Of a stretch of 64,000 bases of DNA, positions 37,241 to 45,988 are shown piece by piece. This stretch comes from Paracoccus marcusii. GTDB taxonomy: Bacteria > Pseudomonadota > Alphaproteobacteria > Rhodobacterales > Rhodobacteraceae. The notes under the pieces are model-generated. The model saw only the letters and a program-made list of their open reading frames with translations. It had not been told where the DNA came from and did no database searches. Each line of letters begins with the position of its first letter. The first letter of the stretch is position 1. The position numbers were made by a program, and so were the translations under genes. Where the stretch lies: contig NZ_CP117466.1 in the NCBI RefSeq assembly GCF_028621715.1, forward strand, positions 878,501-942,500, in the 5' to 3' direction.

Positions 37241-38639
37241 CCGCCTGTCGCTGCGGGTGGTGGCAAGCCTGTGGGTCGTGCTGGCGATGCTGGCGGGCGG
37301 CGGGTCGGTCTGGCTGTGGACCGCCAGCGACGCGGCCTGGGACGCGCATCTGAACCGCGCCTATATCGCCGGTCTGGCGCTGGCCGACAGCCTGGAGGCG
37401 GGCAGCGCCCTGCCCCAGGGCCTGTCCCAAGTCCAGCTGCGCGCCGCGCCCGACCTGCCGCCCGGCTGGCGGCAGACGGTGATCACCCTGACCGGCGGCG
37501 GCAGGCCCGACCTGTCGCAGGGCGCGCGGCTGTCGGTGCGCATCCAGTCGCCCGACCTGACCTATCCCGCGGCCGAGGTGCAATCCGTCGGCGGCGGCAG
37601 CCAGGCCGCGGGCCTGGCCTCGATCACCCGCACCCTGGCACGGTTCTGCAGCGAGCCGCGGCTGTTCGTGCAGCAGGACACCGGCCCATGGATCCGCGTG
37701 GACGGTGCGCCCGTCTGGGGCTGCCAAGCCGCGCCGCCCGACCGCCGCCTTCTGGCTGGCGCGCTGGCCCTGGGGGCGCTGGCCCTGCTGCTGGGCTGGG
37801 TGGCGGGGGTCGCGGGGGCGTTCACCGCCTTTGCGGCCGCGCTGCGCGATCACCGCGCCCGCACCGCCGCCCTGCCCGTCGGCGGCGTGATCGAGCTACG
37901 CCAGACCGCCGAGGCCGTGAACGCCTATGTCGCCCAGGACCGCGCCGCGCTGGAGAACCGGGCCCTGGTCCTGTCGGGGGTCAGCCACGACCTGGGCACC
38001 CCCGCCACCCGCCTGCGCCTGCGCAGCGCGATGATCGAGGATGCCGCCCTGCGCGACCGCCTGGACCGCGACATCGACGAGATGACGACGATGATCGACG
38101 GCGTCCTGACCTATACCCGCGCCGAGATCGGGGCCGAACCGTTCCGCCAGCTGTCCCTGACATCCCTGGCCGAGGCGGTCGTGGCCGATTACCAGGACGT
38201 GGGCCTGCCCGTGACGCTGCGCCAGTCATCGCTGCCTCCTGCCCGCGCCGGCACGCTGTTTTCACGAACCACCAGCCGTCCGACGGTGGACAGCCACGCC
38301 CTGCTGATGCGCGGCCAGCCCACCGCGCTGCGCCGCGCGTTGTCCAACCTCATCGACAACGCGTTGAAATACGGGCGCGAGGCGCAGGTGCTGACCGGCG
38401 GCGACGCGGACGAGGCCTGGATCTCGGTCACCGACCGCGGCTCGGTCCTGACCGAGGACGACCTGGCGCGCCTGACCGGGGCCTTTCAGCGCGGAGAAAA
38501 TGCCGGCACCGCCAGCGGCGTCGGGCTGGGCCTGGCCATCGTGTCGACCATCGCCGCGCAGCATGGCGGACGGCTGGAATTCCACCGCGCGCCGCAGGGG
38601 CTGGAGGCCCGCCTGGCACTGGCGCGCAGCTGGGCGTAA
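37227..38639 (+). CDS. Sensor histidine kinase with unusual H and G1 boxes (GtrS-like position)
   Basis: A 470-residue kinase starting at a GTG within the regulator gene. Two membrane segments (~residues 9-32 and 176-202) enclose a ~140-residue periplasmic sensor with a cysteine pair (Cys141, Cys166). HAMP-like linker, then the H box at His254. The H box reads SHDLGTPATRL where most kinases have SHDLRTPLTRL, and the G1 box reads TDRGSV instead of DNGPG; the N box (LSNLIDNALKYG) and G2 (GVGLGLAIV) look normal. Probably senses a sugar or sugar acid in the periplasm, by analogy with GtrS. Confidence 0.82.
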   Translation: MTLTDRLSLRVVASLWVVLAMLAGGGSVWLWTASDAAWDAHLNRAYIAGLALADSLEAGSALPQGLSQVQLRAAPDLPPGWRQTVITLTGGGRPDLSQGARLSVRIQSPDLTYPAAEVQSVGGGSQAAGLASITRTLARFCSEPRLFVQQDTGPWIRVDGAPVWGCQAAPPDRRLLAGALALGALALLLGWVAGVAGAFTAFAAALRDHRARTAALPVGGVIELRQTAEAVNAYVAQDRAALENRALVLSGVSHDLGTPATRLRLRSAMIEDAALRDRLDRDIDEMTTMIDGVLTYTRAEIGAEPFRQLSLTSLAEAVVADYQDVGLPVTLRQSSLPPARAGTLFSRTTSRPTVDSHALLMRGQPTALRRALSNLIDNALKYGREAQVLTGGDADEAWISVTDRGSVLTEDDLARLTGAFQRGENAGTASGVGLGLAIVSTIAAQHGGRLEFHRAPQGLEARLALARSWA

Positions 38640-38655
38640 GACGGGCCGACGGAAC

Positions 38656-38696
38656 TCTTGCGAACAAACCCGCGTTTTGTTGGGGAATTCGCAAGA
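38656..38696. repeat. Perfect 9 bp inverted repeat before a small secreted protein gene
   Basis: TCTTGCGAA (38656-38664) and TTCGCAAGA (38688-38696) are exact complements separated by 23 bases. AACAAA and TTTGTT inside allow further pairing. The right arm ends just before the AAAGG ribosome-binding site of the gene at 38709. It could be an operator or an mRNA hairpin that affects translation. There is no T run behind it, so it does not look like a terminator of the kinase gene. Confidence 0.55.
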
Positions 38697-38708
38697 AAGG
38701 CTATCATC

Positions 38709-39131
38709 ATGACCCGTGCAGACAGCATCACCCGCCTTGGCTGCGCCGGCGTCGTGGCGCTGCTCAGCGTCACGCCGGCGTTGTCGGCCAGCCCCAACCA
38801 GCCGGTTCAGGGCTGGAGCGCGATGCAGGGCATCGAGCCTGCCGCCCTGCTGGAGGACATCCAGACCATGCCGGTGTCGGAAATGGCCGTCGACGACCAG
38901 CCCTATTGCGCCGATGATGCGGAAATCGCCGCGACGCTGGAACAGGATTTCGCGGAACATCCCGTCGACATGACTGGCGTGCAAGGCACGCAGCTGTGGG
39001 GGTCCGATCAGCTGGGGACATGGACACTGGTCGCGCCGCGCGATGATCAGACCAGCTGCATCATCGCCAGCGGCATCGGCTTCAGCGATGACCGCAGCAC
39101 GCAGGCCTATTTCCAGGTAGCAGGGTTGTAA
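38709..39131 (+). CDS. Small secreted protein of unknown function
   Basis: A 140-residue protein with a signal peptide (residues 1-27, ending PALSA). The mature part has two cysteines (PYCADDAEI; TSCIIASG) that could form one disulfide, and is acidic overall. The internal TQLWGSDQLGTWTLVA and the C-terminal FSDDRSTQAYFQVAGL suggest a small beta-rich fold. I do not recognise a family. It lies 69 bp downstream of the sensor kinase on the same strand and could be part of its regulon. It abuts the convergent ABC gene with no gap. Confidence 0.65.
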   Translation: MTRADSITRLGCAGVVALLSVTPALSASPNQPVQGWSAMQGIEPAALLEDIQTMPVSEMAVDDQPYCADDAEIAATLEQDFAEHPVDMTGVQGTQLWGSDQLGTWTLVAPRDDQTSCIIASGIGFSDDRSTQAYFQVAGL

Positions 39132-39872
39132 TCAGCCCACGCGACGCAGGAAGGCCCGTGTGCGGTCGTCCTGCGGATTGCCGAAGATCTGCGCAGGCGG
39201 CCCCTGTTCCACGATCCGCCCACCTTCCATGAAGACCACCCTGTCCGCGATTTCGCGGGCAAACTGCATTTCATGGGTCACGATCAGCATGGTCTGGCGT
39301 CCGTCGGCGATGCGGCGGATCAGGTCCAGAACCTCGCCCACCCATTCGGGATCCAACGCGCTGGTCGGTTCGTCGAACAGCATCAGGTCCGCGTCCAGGG
39401 CCATTGCGCGACCGATGCCGACGCGCTGCTGCTGACCGCCGGACATGGCCGCCGGATAGCTGTCGCCCCGATCCGCCAAGCCGATCTGGGCCAGAATGTC
39501 ATCCGCCCGCGCCCGCGCCTTGTCGGCGGGCCATCCGCGCACGGTGGTCAGCCCTTCGGTGATGTTGCCGCGGGCGGTCTTGTTGGCGAACAATGCATAG
39601 TTCTGGAACACGAACCCCGTCCGCCGCCGCAGGCCCAGGATCTGCGCCTTGGTCGCGCGTGTGGCATCGACCGTCACGTCGCCCATGCGGATCGTGCCCT
39701 GATCGGGCGTGTCCAGCCAGTTCAGGCAACGCAGCAGGGTCGATTTCCCAGTTCCGGACGGCCCGATGATCGCCACGCGTTCGCCCGGCTCCAGGCACAG
39801 GTCGATGCCGTCCAGGACCGTGTTGTCGCCAAAGCGCTTGACCAGTCCGGTGATCTCGATCTGACAGCTCAT
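39132..39872 (-). CDS. Amino acid ABC transporter ATP-binding protein
   Basis: A 246-residue GlnQ/HisP-type ATPase: Walker A GPSGTGKST (~38-46), Q-loop FQNYALFANKT, signature MSGGQQQRVG, Walker B LMLFDEPTSALD, H-loop VTHEM. Last gene of a three-gene leftward operon for a polar amino acid, probably cystine or a similar substrate. The start overlaps the permease stop by 4 bp. Confidence 0.92.
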   Translation of the reverse strand: MSCQIEITGLVKRFGDNTVLDGIDLCLEPGERVAIIGPSGTGKSTLLRCLNWLDTPDQGTIRMGDVTVDATRATKAQILGLRRRTGFVFQNYALFANKTARGNITEGLTTVRGWPADKARARADDILAQIGLADRGDSYPAAMSGGQQQRVGIGRAMALDADLMLFDEPTSALDPEWVGEVLDLIRRIADGRQTMLIVTHEMQFAREIADRVVFMEGGRIVEQGPPAQIFGNPQDDRTRAFLRRVG

Positions 39873-40543
39873 CGCGCGACGGCCTTTCCAAGGCTGGATT
39901 CCAGCCGGCGCTGGCCGACCGACAAGGTTTCGACGATCACCCAATAGAACAGCGCGACCACCAGGAACGCCTCCAGGTACAGAAAGCTGCCTGCGGCCTC
40001 CTTCTGGGCGGCGCCCATCATCTCGGTCACCCCCAGGGTGAAGGCCAGCGAGGTGCTTTTGATCATGTCGATAAAATAGTTCATCAGCGTCGGCGCCGCG
40101 GTCCGCGCGGCCTGGGGCAGGATGATCCGGCGCAGAAGCTGTCCCTGGGTCATGCCGATGGAGGCTGCGGCCTCCCACTGGCTGCGGTCGACGCCCAGGA
40201 TGGCGCCACGGATGCTCTCGGCCATATAGGCCGAGAAATGCAGCGTCAGGCCGATGATCGCGGCGGTGACGCCGTCGATGCCGGTCATCGCAGGCACGAT
40301 CTGGGGCAGGCCGAAATAGAACAGGAACAGCTGCACCAGCAGCGGCGTGCCGCGGAAGAAGCTGATGAACACCGCCACGATGCGGTCCAGGACCGGCACG
40401 CGCAGCACGCGCACGATGGCCAGCGCCGACCCCAGGGTCAGTGCCGCCACCATCGCGACGATCGCCATGAACAGCGTCAGCGGCACATAGCCCGCGATGA
40501 CCGGGACCAGGTCCCACATGTAGGCGGTGTCCAGAGGCCGCAT
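39869..40543 (-). CDS. Amino acid ABC transporter permease
   Basis: A 224-residue inner-membrane permease of the HisMQ/GlnP type, with ~five hydrophobic segments and the family motif FRGTPLLVQLF (~residues 63-73) and EAA loop QWEAAASIGMTQGQ. Only one permease gene is present, so it probably works as a homodimer, as for the cystine permease YecS/TcyL. It starts one base before the binding-protein stop region. Confidence 0.92.
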   Translation of the reverse strand: MRPLDTAYMWDLVPVIAGYVPLTLFMAIVAMVAALTLGSALAIVRVLRVPVLDRIVAVFISFFRGTPLLVQLFLFYFGLPQIVPAMTGIDGVTAAIIGLTLHFSAYMAESIRGAILGVDRSQWEAAASIGMTQGQLLRRIILPQAARTAAPTLMNYFIDMIKSTSLAFTLGVTEMMGAAQKEAAGSFLYLEAFLVVALFYWVIVETLSVGQRRLESSLGKAVAR

Positions 40544-40544
40544 G

Positions 40545-41300
40545 TTACTGCGACACGGGCTGCGTCACGTCGGCATCCAGCCATTTCTGAGAGATCTCGG
40601 CCAGGGTGCCGTTCTCCTTCAGGGTGGTGATGGCCGCGTCAACGCGGTCGCGCAGCGCCTGACCGGCCTCGTCGTTGCGGAAGGGCAGGGCGTTCCTGAT
40701 CTCCGAGAAGGGCTCTCCGGCCAGTTCCAGCGGCAGCGGGCTCTGCGCGATCACCTGGGCCGAGGACACGCGGTCCATGACGAAGGCGTCGACCCGGCCC
40801 AGCGCCGTGTCCTGTTCGATGTTGCTTTCATAGGTGCGGATGTCGATCTGGTCGGCATTGGGCAGTTCGCGCAGCAGCTGTTCGAAGTTCGACCCCAGGT
40901 TCACCGCGACCGTCTTGCCGTCCAGGCTGTCCGGCCCCTCGATCGCGGCCGGGTTGCCCTCGCGCGTGACGATCTGGGCGCCGTCATAGACATAGGGCTG
41001 GGTAAAGGCGAATGCCGCCTCGCGTTCGGGGGTGATGGTGATCTGGTTGGCGATGGTGTCGATGCGGTTCGATTCCAGCGCGCCGATCAGGCCCGAAAAG
41101 GACATCGTGACGAATTCGACCTCGTCGCCGGTCTCTTCGGCGATGGCGTTCAGGAAATCCACCTCGAAGCCCTGCAGTTCATCCGCACGGGTGAAGGTGA
41201 AGGGGAAATAGCCGCCGGACATGCCGACGCGGATCGTGTCGGCCGCGGCGGGCAGGGCGGTGGTCAGGGCAAGGGCGGCGGTCAGGACAAGCGTGCGCAC
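40545..41300 (-). CDS. Polar amino acid ABC transporter substrate-binding protein (cystine-like)
   Basis: A 251-residue periplasmic protein starting at a GTG (41298-41300) with a GGAG seven bases upstream. The signal peptide ends TALPAAA (residue ~18). The conserved core FPFTF, GFEVDFLNAIAEETG, RIDTIANQITITPER and QPYVYDGAQIV is that of the family 3 amino acid-binding proteins; the overall pattern is nearest FliY/TcyJ-type cystine binders. Substrate not proven. First gene of the operon; 172 bp of non-coding DNA precede it. Confidence 0.85.
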   Translation of the reverse strand: MRTLVLTAALALTTALPAAADTIRVGMSGGYFPFTFTRADELQGFEVDFLNAIAEETGDEVEFVTMSFSGLIGALESNRIDTIANQITITPEREAAFAFTQPYVYDGAQIVTREGNPAAIEGPDSLDGKTVAVNLGSNFEQLLRELPNADQIDIRTYESNIEQDTALGRVDAFVMDRVSSAQVIAQSPLPLELAGEPFSEIRNALPFRNDEAGQALRDRVDAAITTLKENGTLAEISQKWLDADVTQPVSQ

Positions 41301-41472
41301 GGGAAATCTCCATAGGTTCTTGGACGTTACCTGCGATCTGGCAATGCGATCCGCAAGCGGGGCGGTGGCAGAAAAGGACAAAGATGCGGCAGGCCGCAGC
41401 ACCGCGGAACAAGCCCTGCTGGCGCAACGGCGGGCGGGGAACTTCGTTCCATGACGGGTCCGGGGACCGCGA

Positions 41473-42099
41473 TCAAGCGCGCGAAGGCCGCGTCATCGCC
41501 TTGATCGTGGCGACATGGGCGGGGTCGGCGGCCAGGGCATCGGTGGCCAGGGCGCGCGCGGCGTCCATCAGGTCGGGCGCAGGCAGGATGCGGTCGACCA
41601 GGCCCCAGGCCAGCGCCTCGGGCGCGTCGATCCGGGCGCCGGCCATCAGGATCATCCGCGCCCGCGCGGGCCCCACCAGCGCCACCAGGCGCGCCGGGTC
41701 GCTTGGCTGCGGCAGAAAGCCCAGCCGCATCACCGGATAGAAGAACCTTGCATCGGGCACCGCCAGGCGGATGTCGCAGGCCAGCGCCATGCCGAAGGCG
41801 CCCCCGGCCAGCGACCCGTTCAGCGCGGCGACGGTCAGGCAGGGCAGGGCGGCCAGCGCGGCGGACAGATCCTCCCATTCGTGGGCCGTGGCCAGGCCGG
41901 CGCGGGCCTGGTCCAGGTCCGCGCCGGCCGAAAAGACCCGGCCCGCCCCGGTCAGGATCAGCGCCCGCGCGCCGCTGTCCAGGGCCTGCGCCACACCCGC
42001 GCGCAGGTCGCGCAGCATGCCGACGGTCAGGGCGTTCGCCTTGTCGGGGCGGTCGATCGTCAGCAGGGACAGGCCGTCCCGGTGGTGGCTGCGGATCAC
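41473..42099 (-). CDS. Short enoyl-CoA hydratase/isomerase family protein with altered active site
   Basis: A 208-residue crotonase-fold protein, about 50 residues shorter than typical because the C-terminal helical trimerisation part is absent. The oxyanion-hole segments GRVFSAGADL and LNGSLAGGAFGMALACDIRLA are present, but the usual catalytic glutamates (in GGGxELA and PExxLG) are replaced: AGGAFGMALA and YPVMRLG. A classical hydratase or isomerase activity is therefore doubtful. It lies alone between a transporter and a DUF2125 gene. Confidence 0.75.
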   Translation of the reverse strand: MIRSHHRDGLSLLTIDRPDKANALTVGMLRDLRAGVAQALDSGARALILTGAGRVFSAGADLDQARAGLATAHEWEDLSAALAALPCLTVAALNGSLAGGAFGMALACDIRLAVPDARFFYPVMRLGFLPQPSDPARLVALVGPARARMILMAGARIDAPEALAWGLVDRILPAPDLMDAARALATDALAADPAHVATIKAMTRPSRA

Positions 42100-42174
42100 G
42101 ACTTGTTCCCTTTCCCTTTCGGCGGCACTGTGTCAGGAATCCCCCCGATTTCAGGTTTGCGAAAGGTATCCGCC

Positions 42175-43797
42175 ATGAACCGTCCCCTTGCAACCTCGGC
42201 GCTTGCGCTGATCCTGGGCGCGGGCCCGGCCCTTGCAGACGTCACCCCCGCCGAAGTCTGGCAGAGCCTGCAGGACAGCTATGAACAGATGGGCTATGCG
42301 GTCCAGGTCGGGTCCGAGGATGCCTCGGACGAGGCGATCACCCTGACCGACGTGGTCCTGACCGTCGACGGAGAGGCCGATGCCCCGGACATGGTCCTGA
42401 CCCTGCCCGAAATCGTGCTGACCGCGGTCGGCGACGGCACCGTGCGGTCGGTCGTGGGCGGCCAGATGACGCTGGAGAGCAGCGCCGTGCCCGAGGGCGA
42501 CGACGAGGCCGTGGGCTTTTCGATGACCATGGACGCCCCCGGCAACGAGACGATCAGCTCGGGCACGCCCGAGGCGCTGACCCATGACGTGACCATGCCC
42601 ACGCTAACCATGTCGGGCCGCGCGCTGGACGACCGGAACGAGGTTCCGCTGACCGCCACGCTGACCGGCGTCACCGGCAGCCAGACCGTCACCACCGCCG
42701 CCGACGGCGCCAGCACCCAGACCTTCGAGGGTCGCGCCGATGCGCTGGAGGCGCAGATCACCGCCTCGGGGCCGTCGCTTGCCGCCACAGATGCGCCTGA
42801 AACCGAAACCGCGCCCGACGCCACCGACGCGCCGGAGGCATCCGAGGCGCCCGACGCCCCGGCGGCCACCGCAGAGACGGACGATTTCCAGGCCACGATC
42901 ACCATCGCCGACCTGACCATGCAGGGCGACGGCACCAGCCCTGCGGGCGAGCTCAACTTTGGCAGCCAGCCCACGCAGGCGCTGCAGGCGGGCTTTGGTG
43001 GCAAGGGCAGCTTTGCGATGGGCGCGACCAGCGGCAGCTTCACTGCCAGCACCCTGACCGCGGATGGCAGCCGCAACGATTCCGAAGGCAGCTTCCAGGC
43101 GGCAAGCGGCACGCTGGCCGTCGGCATCTCCAAGGACGGCCTGTCCTATGAAGGCGGGCTGACCGACATGACGACCAACCTGACCGCCACGGACATGCCC
43201 TTCCCGATCGCCTATGGCGCGGCGGAGAACCGGTTCCGGCTGGCCATGCCGATCGTGGCATCCGATCAGGAGCAGCCCTTTGCGTTGACCTATGTCCTGG
43301 ACGGGCTGACGCTGGACGACGCGATCTGGCAGGCGCTGGACCCCGAGGCGGCGCTGCCGCGCGATCCGGCCAGCCTGACCATCGACGTGGAAGGGACGGC
43401 GCTGCTGACGCAGAACTTCATGGATCCCGACTTTCCGCAGCCGGTGGAGCCGGGTCCGGACGGCGCCGCGCCCATGCCTCTGCAGCCGCGCAGCCTGACC
43501 ATCAAGGAACTGGCCCTGGACGCCGTGGGCGCCACCGCCGACCTGTCCGGTGCGCTGACCTTCGGCGAGGATCCCAGCCAGCCCCTGGGCAAGATCGAGG
43601 GCACGTTCGGCGGCATCAACGGCCTGCTGGACACGCTGGTCGCGATGGGCGTCGTGCCGCAGGAGCAGCTGATGGGTCCGCGCATGATGATGGCGATGTT
43701 CGCCCGCCCGGTCGAGGGCAACCCCGACCAGCTGCAGACCGAGATCGAGTTCCGCGAGGGTGGCGCGATCTTTGCCAACGGCCAGCAGATCCAGTGA
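42175..43797 (+). CDS. Secreted DUF2125 domain protein
   Basis: A 540-residue exported protein, signal peptide residues 1-21 (ending GPALA). It belongs to a family of unknown function (DUF2125) common in Rhodobacteraceae. The body is beta-rich. A low-complexity Ala/Asp/Glu/Pro/Thr linker (residues ~201-240, repeats of TDAPE/ASEAP type) separates two halves, the second containing repeated GxL/F segments. Start at the ATG preceded by GAAAGG. Probably a periplasmic or outer-membrane structural protein; function not known. Confidence 0.75.
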   Translation: MNRPLATSALALILGAGPALADVTPAEVWQSLQDSYEQMGYAVQVGSEDASDEAITLTDVVLTVDGEADAPDMVLTLPEIVLTAVGDGTVRSVVGGQMTLESSAVPEGDDEAVGFSMTMDAPGNETISSGTPEALTHDVTMPTLTMSGRALDDRNEVPLTATLTGVTGSQTVTTAADGASTQTFEGRADALEAQITASGPSLAATDAPETETAPDATDAPEASEAPDAPAATAETDDFQATITIADLTMQGDGTSPAGELNFGSQPTQALQAGFGGKGSFAMGATSGSFTASTLTADGSRNDSEGSFQAASGTLAVGISKDGLSYEGGLTDMTTNLTATDMPFPIAYGAAENRFRLAMPIVASDQEQPFALTYVLDGLTLDDAIWQALDPEAALPRDPASLTIDVEGTALLTQNFMDPDFPQPVEPGPDGAAPMPLQPRSLTIKELALDAVGATADLSGALTFGEDPSQPLGKIEGTFGGINGLLDTLVAMGVVPQEQLMGPRMMMAMFARPVEGNPDQLQTEIEFREGGAIFANGQQIQ

Positions 43798-43863
43798 TCC
43801 GCATCCCTTGACAGCGGGCCGGGGCATCCGTCCCGGCCTGATCCTTTCGCCTGTGAGGCCCGC

Positions 43864-45225
43864 ATGACCGACGCCGCCGACCCCCTTCGCCTTCAGCGCC
43901 TGTCCGAGGCGCTGATCGATGCCGCGCGCCGTGCCGGGGCCGACCAGGCCGACGCGCTGGCCGTCGACGGGCGGTCCGTCAGCATCGACATGCGGGCCCG
44001 CGCGCTGGAACAGGCCGAACGCGCCGAAGGGCTGGAGATCGGGCTGCGCGTGCTGGTGGGCGGGCGCCAGGCGGCGGTGTCGTCGTCCGACCACCGCGAC
44101 GCCGCCATCGTCGAGATGGCCGCCCGCGCCGTCGCCATGGCGCGCGAGGCGCCGGTGGACGATCATCTGGGCCTTGCCGATCCCGGCCAGCTGGCGCGCC
44201 ATCGCGACGCCGTCGGCCTGGAACTGGCCGAGGACGCGCCGGAACCCGAACCCCAGCACCTGCAGGACCTGGCACAGCGCGCCGAGGCCGCGGCGCTGGA
44301 CGTGGCGGGGATCTCTCAGGTCGAGGCGGCCAATGCCAGCTACAGCCAGCGGCGCATGTGGCTGGCCGCGTCGAACGGGTTTTCGGGCGGCTATGCCCGA
44401 ACCGGGCATTCGCTGTCGGTCGTGGCGATCACCGGCGAGGGGCTGCGAATGGAGCGCGATTATGCGGGCGAATCCCGCACCTTCGCCGCCGACCTGCCCA
44501 CCCCCGAGGAGATCGGCGCCCTGGCCGCGGAACGCACGCTGGCCCGCGCAGGCGGGCGCAAGCCGCCGACGGGCGCCTATCCCATCCTTTATGACCGCCG
44601 CGTGTCGGCCTCGCTGATCGGCCATCTGCTGTCGGCGGTGAACGGGTCGTCCATCGCGCGCGGGGCCAGCTGGCTGCGGCGCGACCTGGGCCAACCCGTC
44701 CTGCCCGCCGGGATGGACCTGGCCGAGGACCCGCTGCGCCCGCGCTATCCCTCGTCGCGCCCCTTCGATGCCGAGGGACTGCCCACACGGGCGCGGATGA
44801 TCGTGGCCGACGGCGTGCTGCAGGGCTGGACGCTGGACCTGGCCACGGCGCGCAAGCTGGGCATGGACAGCACCGCATCGGCGGCGCGGGGGCTGGCCTC
44901 CAGCCCGTCCCCCAGCCACAGCAACGTCATCCTGACGCCGGGGCGCGTCAGCCGCCAGGACCTGATCGAACGGATGGGCACCGGCCTGATCGTGACGTCG
45001 ATGCTGGGGGCGTCGGTGAATGGCACCACGGGCGATTATTCCCGCGGCGCGGCCGGGTTCTGGGTTCAGGACGGCCGCATCGCCTGGCCGGTGAACGAAT
45101 GCACCATCGCGGGCAACCTGCGCGACATGCTGATGACGCTGGAGGCCGCCGACGACGCCCTGCCGTGGCGCGGAACCGAGGTGCCCAGCCTGCTGGTCCG
45201 GGGCATGACCGTTGCCGGGGGCTGA
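43864..45225 (+). CDS. pmbA: TldD/PmbA family metalloprotease subunit PmbA
   Basis: A 453-residue protein of the U62 family. It has the PmbA layout: RRAGADQADALAV near the N-terminus, the VASIE-type segments SIDMRARALEQAERAEGLEIGLR, and the C-terminal NVILTPGRVSRQDLIERMGTGLIVTSMLG core broken by GTTGDYSRGAAGFWV. PmbA (TldE) pairs with TldD, which carries the zinc-binding motif, to degrade unfolded peptides and mature some microcins. tldD is not in this window. The next gene overlaps by 14 bp. Confidence 0.92.
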   Translation: MTDAADPLRLQRLSEALIDAARRAGADQADALAVDGRSVSIDMRARALEQAERAEGLEIGLRVLVGGRQAAVSSSDHRDAAIVEMAARAVAMAREAPVDDHLGLADPGQLARHRDAVGLELAEDAPEPEPQHLQDLAQRAEAAALDVAGISQVEAANASYSQRRMWLAASNGFSGGYARTGHSLSVVAITGEGLRMERDYAGESRTFAADLPTPEEIGALAAERTLARAGGRKPPTGAYPILYDRRVSASLIGHLLSAVNGSSIARGASWLRRDLGQPVLPAGMDLAEDPLRPRYPSSRPFDAEGLPTRARMIVADGVLQGWTLDLATARKLGMDSTASAARGLASSPSPSHSNVILTPGRVSRQDLIERMGTGLIVTSMLGASVNGTTGDYSRGAAGFWVQDGRIAWPVNECTIAGNLRDMLMTLEAADDALPWRGTEVPSLLVRGMTVAGG

Positions 45226-45988
45226 GGCCGACCTGGACCTGCTGACCGCCGCCGCGCGGGACGCGGGGCGGATCGCCCTGCGGTTCTGGCGGCGCGATCC
45301 GCAGGCCTGGGACAAGGGCGGCGGCGCGGGCCCGGTGACCGAGGCCGACCTGGCGGTCAACGACGCCCTGCACGCGACCCTGACCGCCGCGCGCCCCGAT
45401 TACGGCTGGCTGTCCGAGGAATCCGAGGCCGACCCCGCCCGCCTTGACGCCGAACATTGCTTCATCATCGACCCGATCGACGGCACCCGCGCCTTCATCG
45501 ACGGGCAGGACGGGTTTTCCCATTCGCTGGCCGTGGCACGGGGCGACCGGATCGTGGCCGCGGTCGTCCACCTGCCGGTGCTGGACCTGACCTATGCCGC
45601 CCATGTCGACGGCCCCGCCACGCTGAACGGCGCCCCCATCGCCCCGACCGATGCAGCGATCGAGGGCGCACGGGTGCTGACCTATCGCGCGGTGGCCGAT
45701 GCGCCGAACTGGCACAGCGGCATGCCCGGATTCCGGCGCGAGTTCCGGTCTTCGCTGGCGTGGCGGCTGTGCCTTGCGGCCGAGGGACGGTTCGACGCGG
45801 CGCTGTCGCTGCGCGCGGCGTGGGAATGGGACATCGCCGCCGGGGCGCTGATCGCGGAACGCGCGGGCGCGCGCGTGACCGACCGGCGGGGCCAGCCGAT
45901 GCGGTTCAACAGCGAGGCCGCGCAGGTGGACGGGCTGATCGTGGCGGGCTCGCGCCTGCACGGCGCGCTGCTGGCCGCGCTGCGCTAG
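45212..45988 (+). CDS. Inositol monophosphatase family protein (CysQ-like)
   Basis: A 258-residue Mg-dependent, Li-sensitive phosphatase fold: EESEAD and IDPIDGTRAFI metal-binding motifs (~residues 70-98) and WEWDIAAGALIAERAGARVTD near the C-terminus. The family acts on 3'(2'),5'-bisphosphate nucleotides (CysQ), inositol phosphates or histidinol phosphate; the exact substrate cannot be told from the sequence. The start is a TTG inside pmbA, indicating translational coupling. Its 3' end overlaps the convergent regulator gene by 4 bp. Confidence 0.82.
   Translation: MPGAEADLDLLTAAARDAGRIALRFWRRDPQAWDKGGGAGPVTEADLAVNDALHATLTAARPDYGWLSEESEADPARLDAEHCFIIDPIDGTRAFIDGQDGFSHSLAVARGDRIVAAVVHLPVLDLTYAAHVDGPATLNGAPIAPTDAAIEGARVLTYRAVADAPNWHSGMPGFRREFRSSLAWRLCLAAEGRFDAALSLRAAWEWDIAAGALIAERAGARVTDRRGQPMRFNSEAAQVDGLIVAGSRLHGALLAALR

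Noticed and set aside
41437..41449. GGAAC-TTC-GTTCC hairpin as an EcfG promoter or operator
   Set aside because: A perfect but very short palindrome; no GTT at the required distance and no gene start in range.
43809..43814. A perfect TTGACA before pmbA as a promoter
   Set aside because: No acceptable -10 element follows at 16-18 bases (TCCCGG at 17).
42604..45360. A 918-codon minus-strand open frame across the DUF2125 and pmbA genes
   Set aside because: Composition is Arg/Gly/Ala/His-rich noise, with no motif, and both genes on the other strand are well supported.
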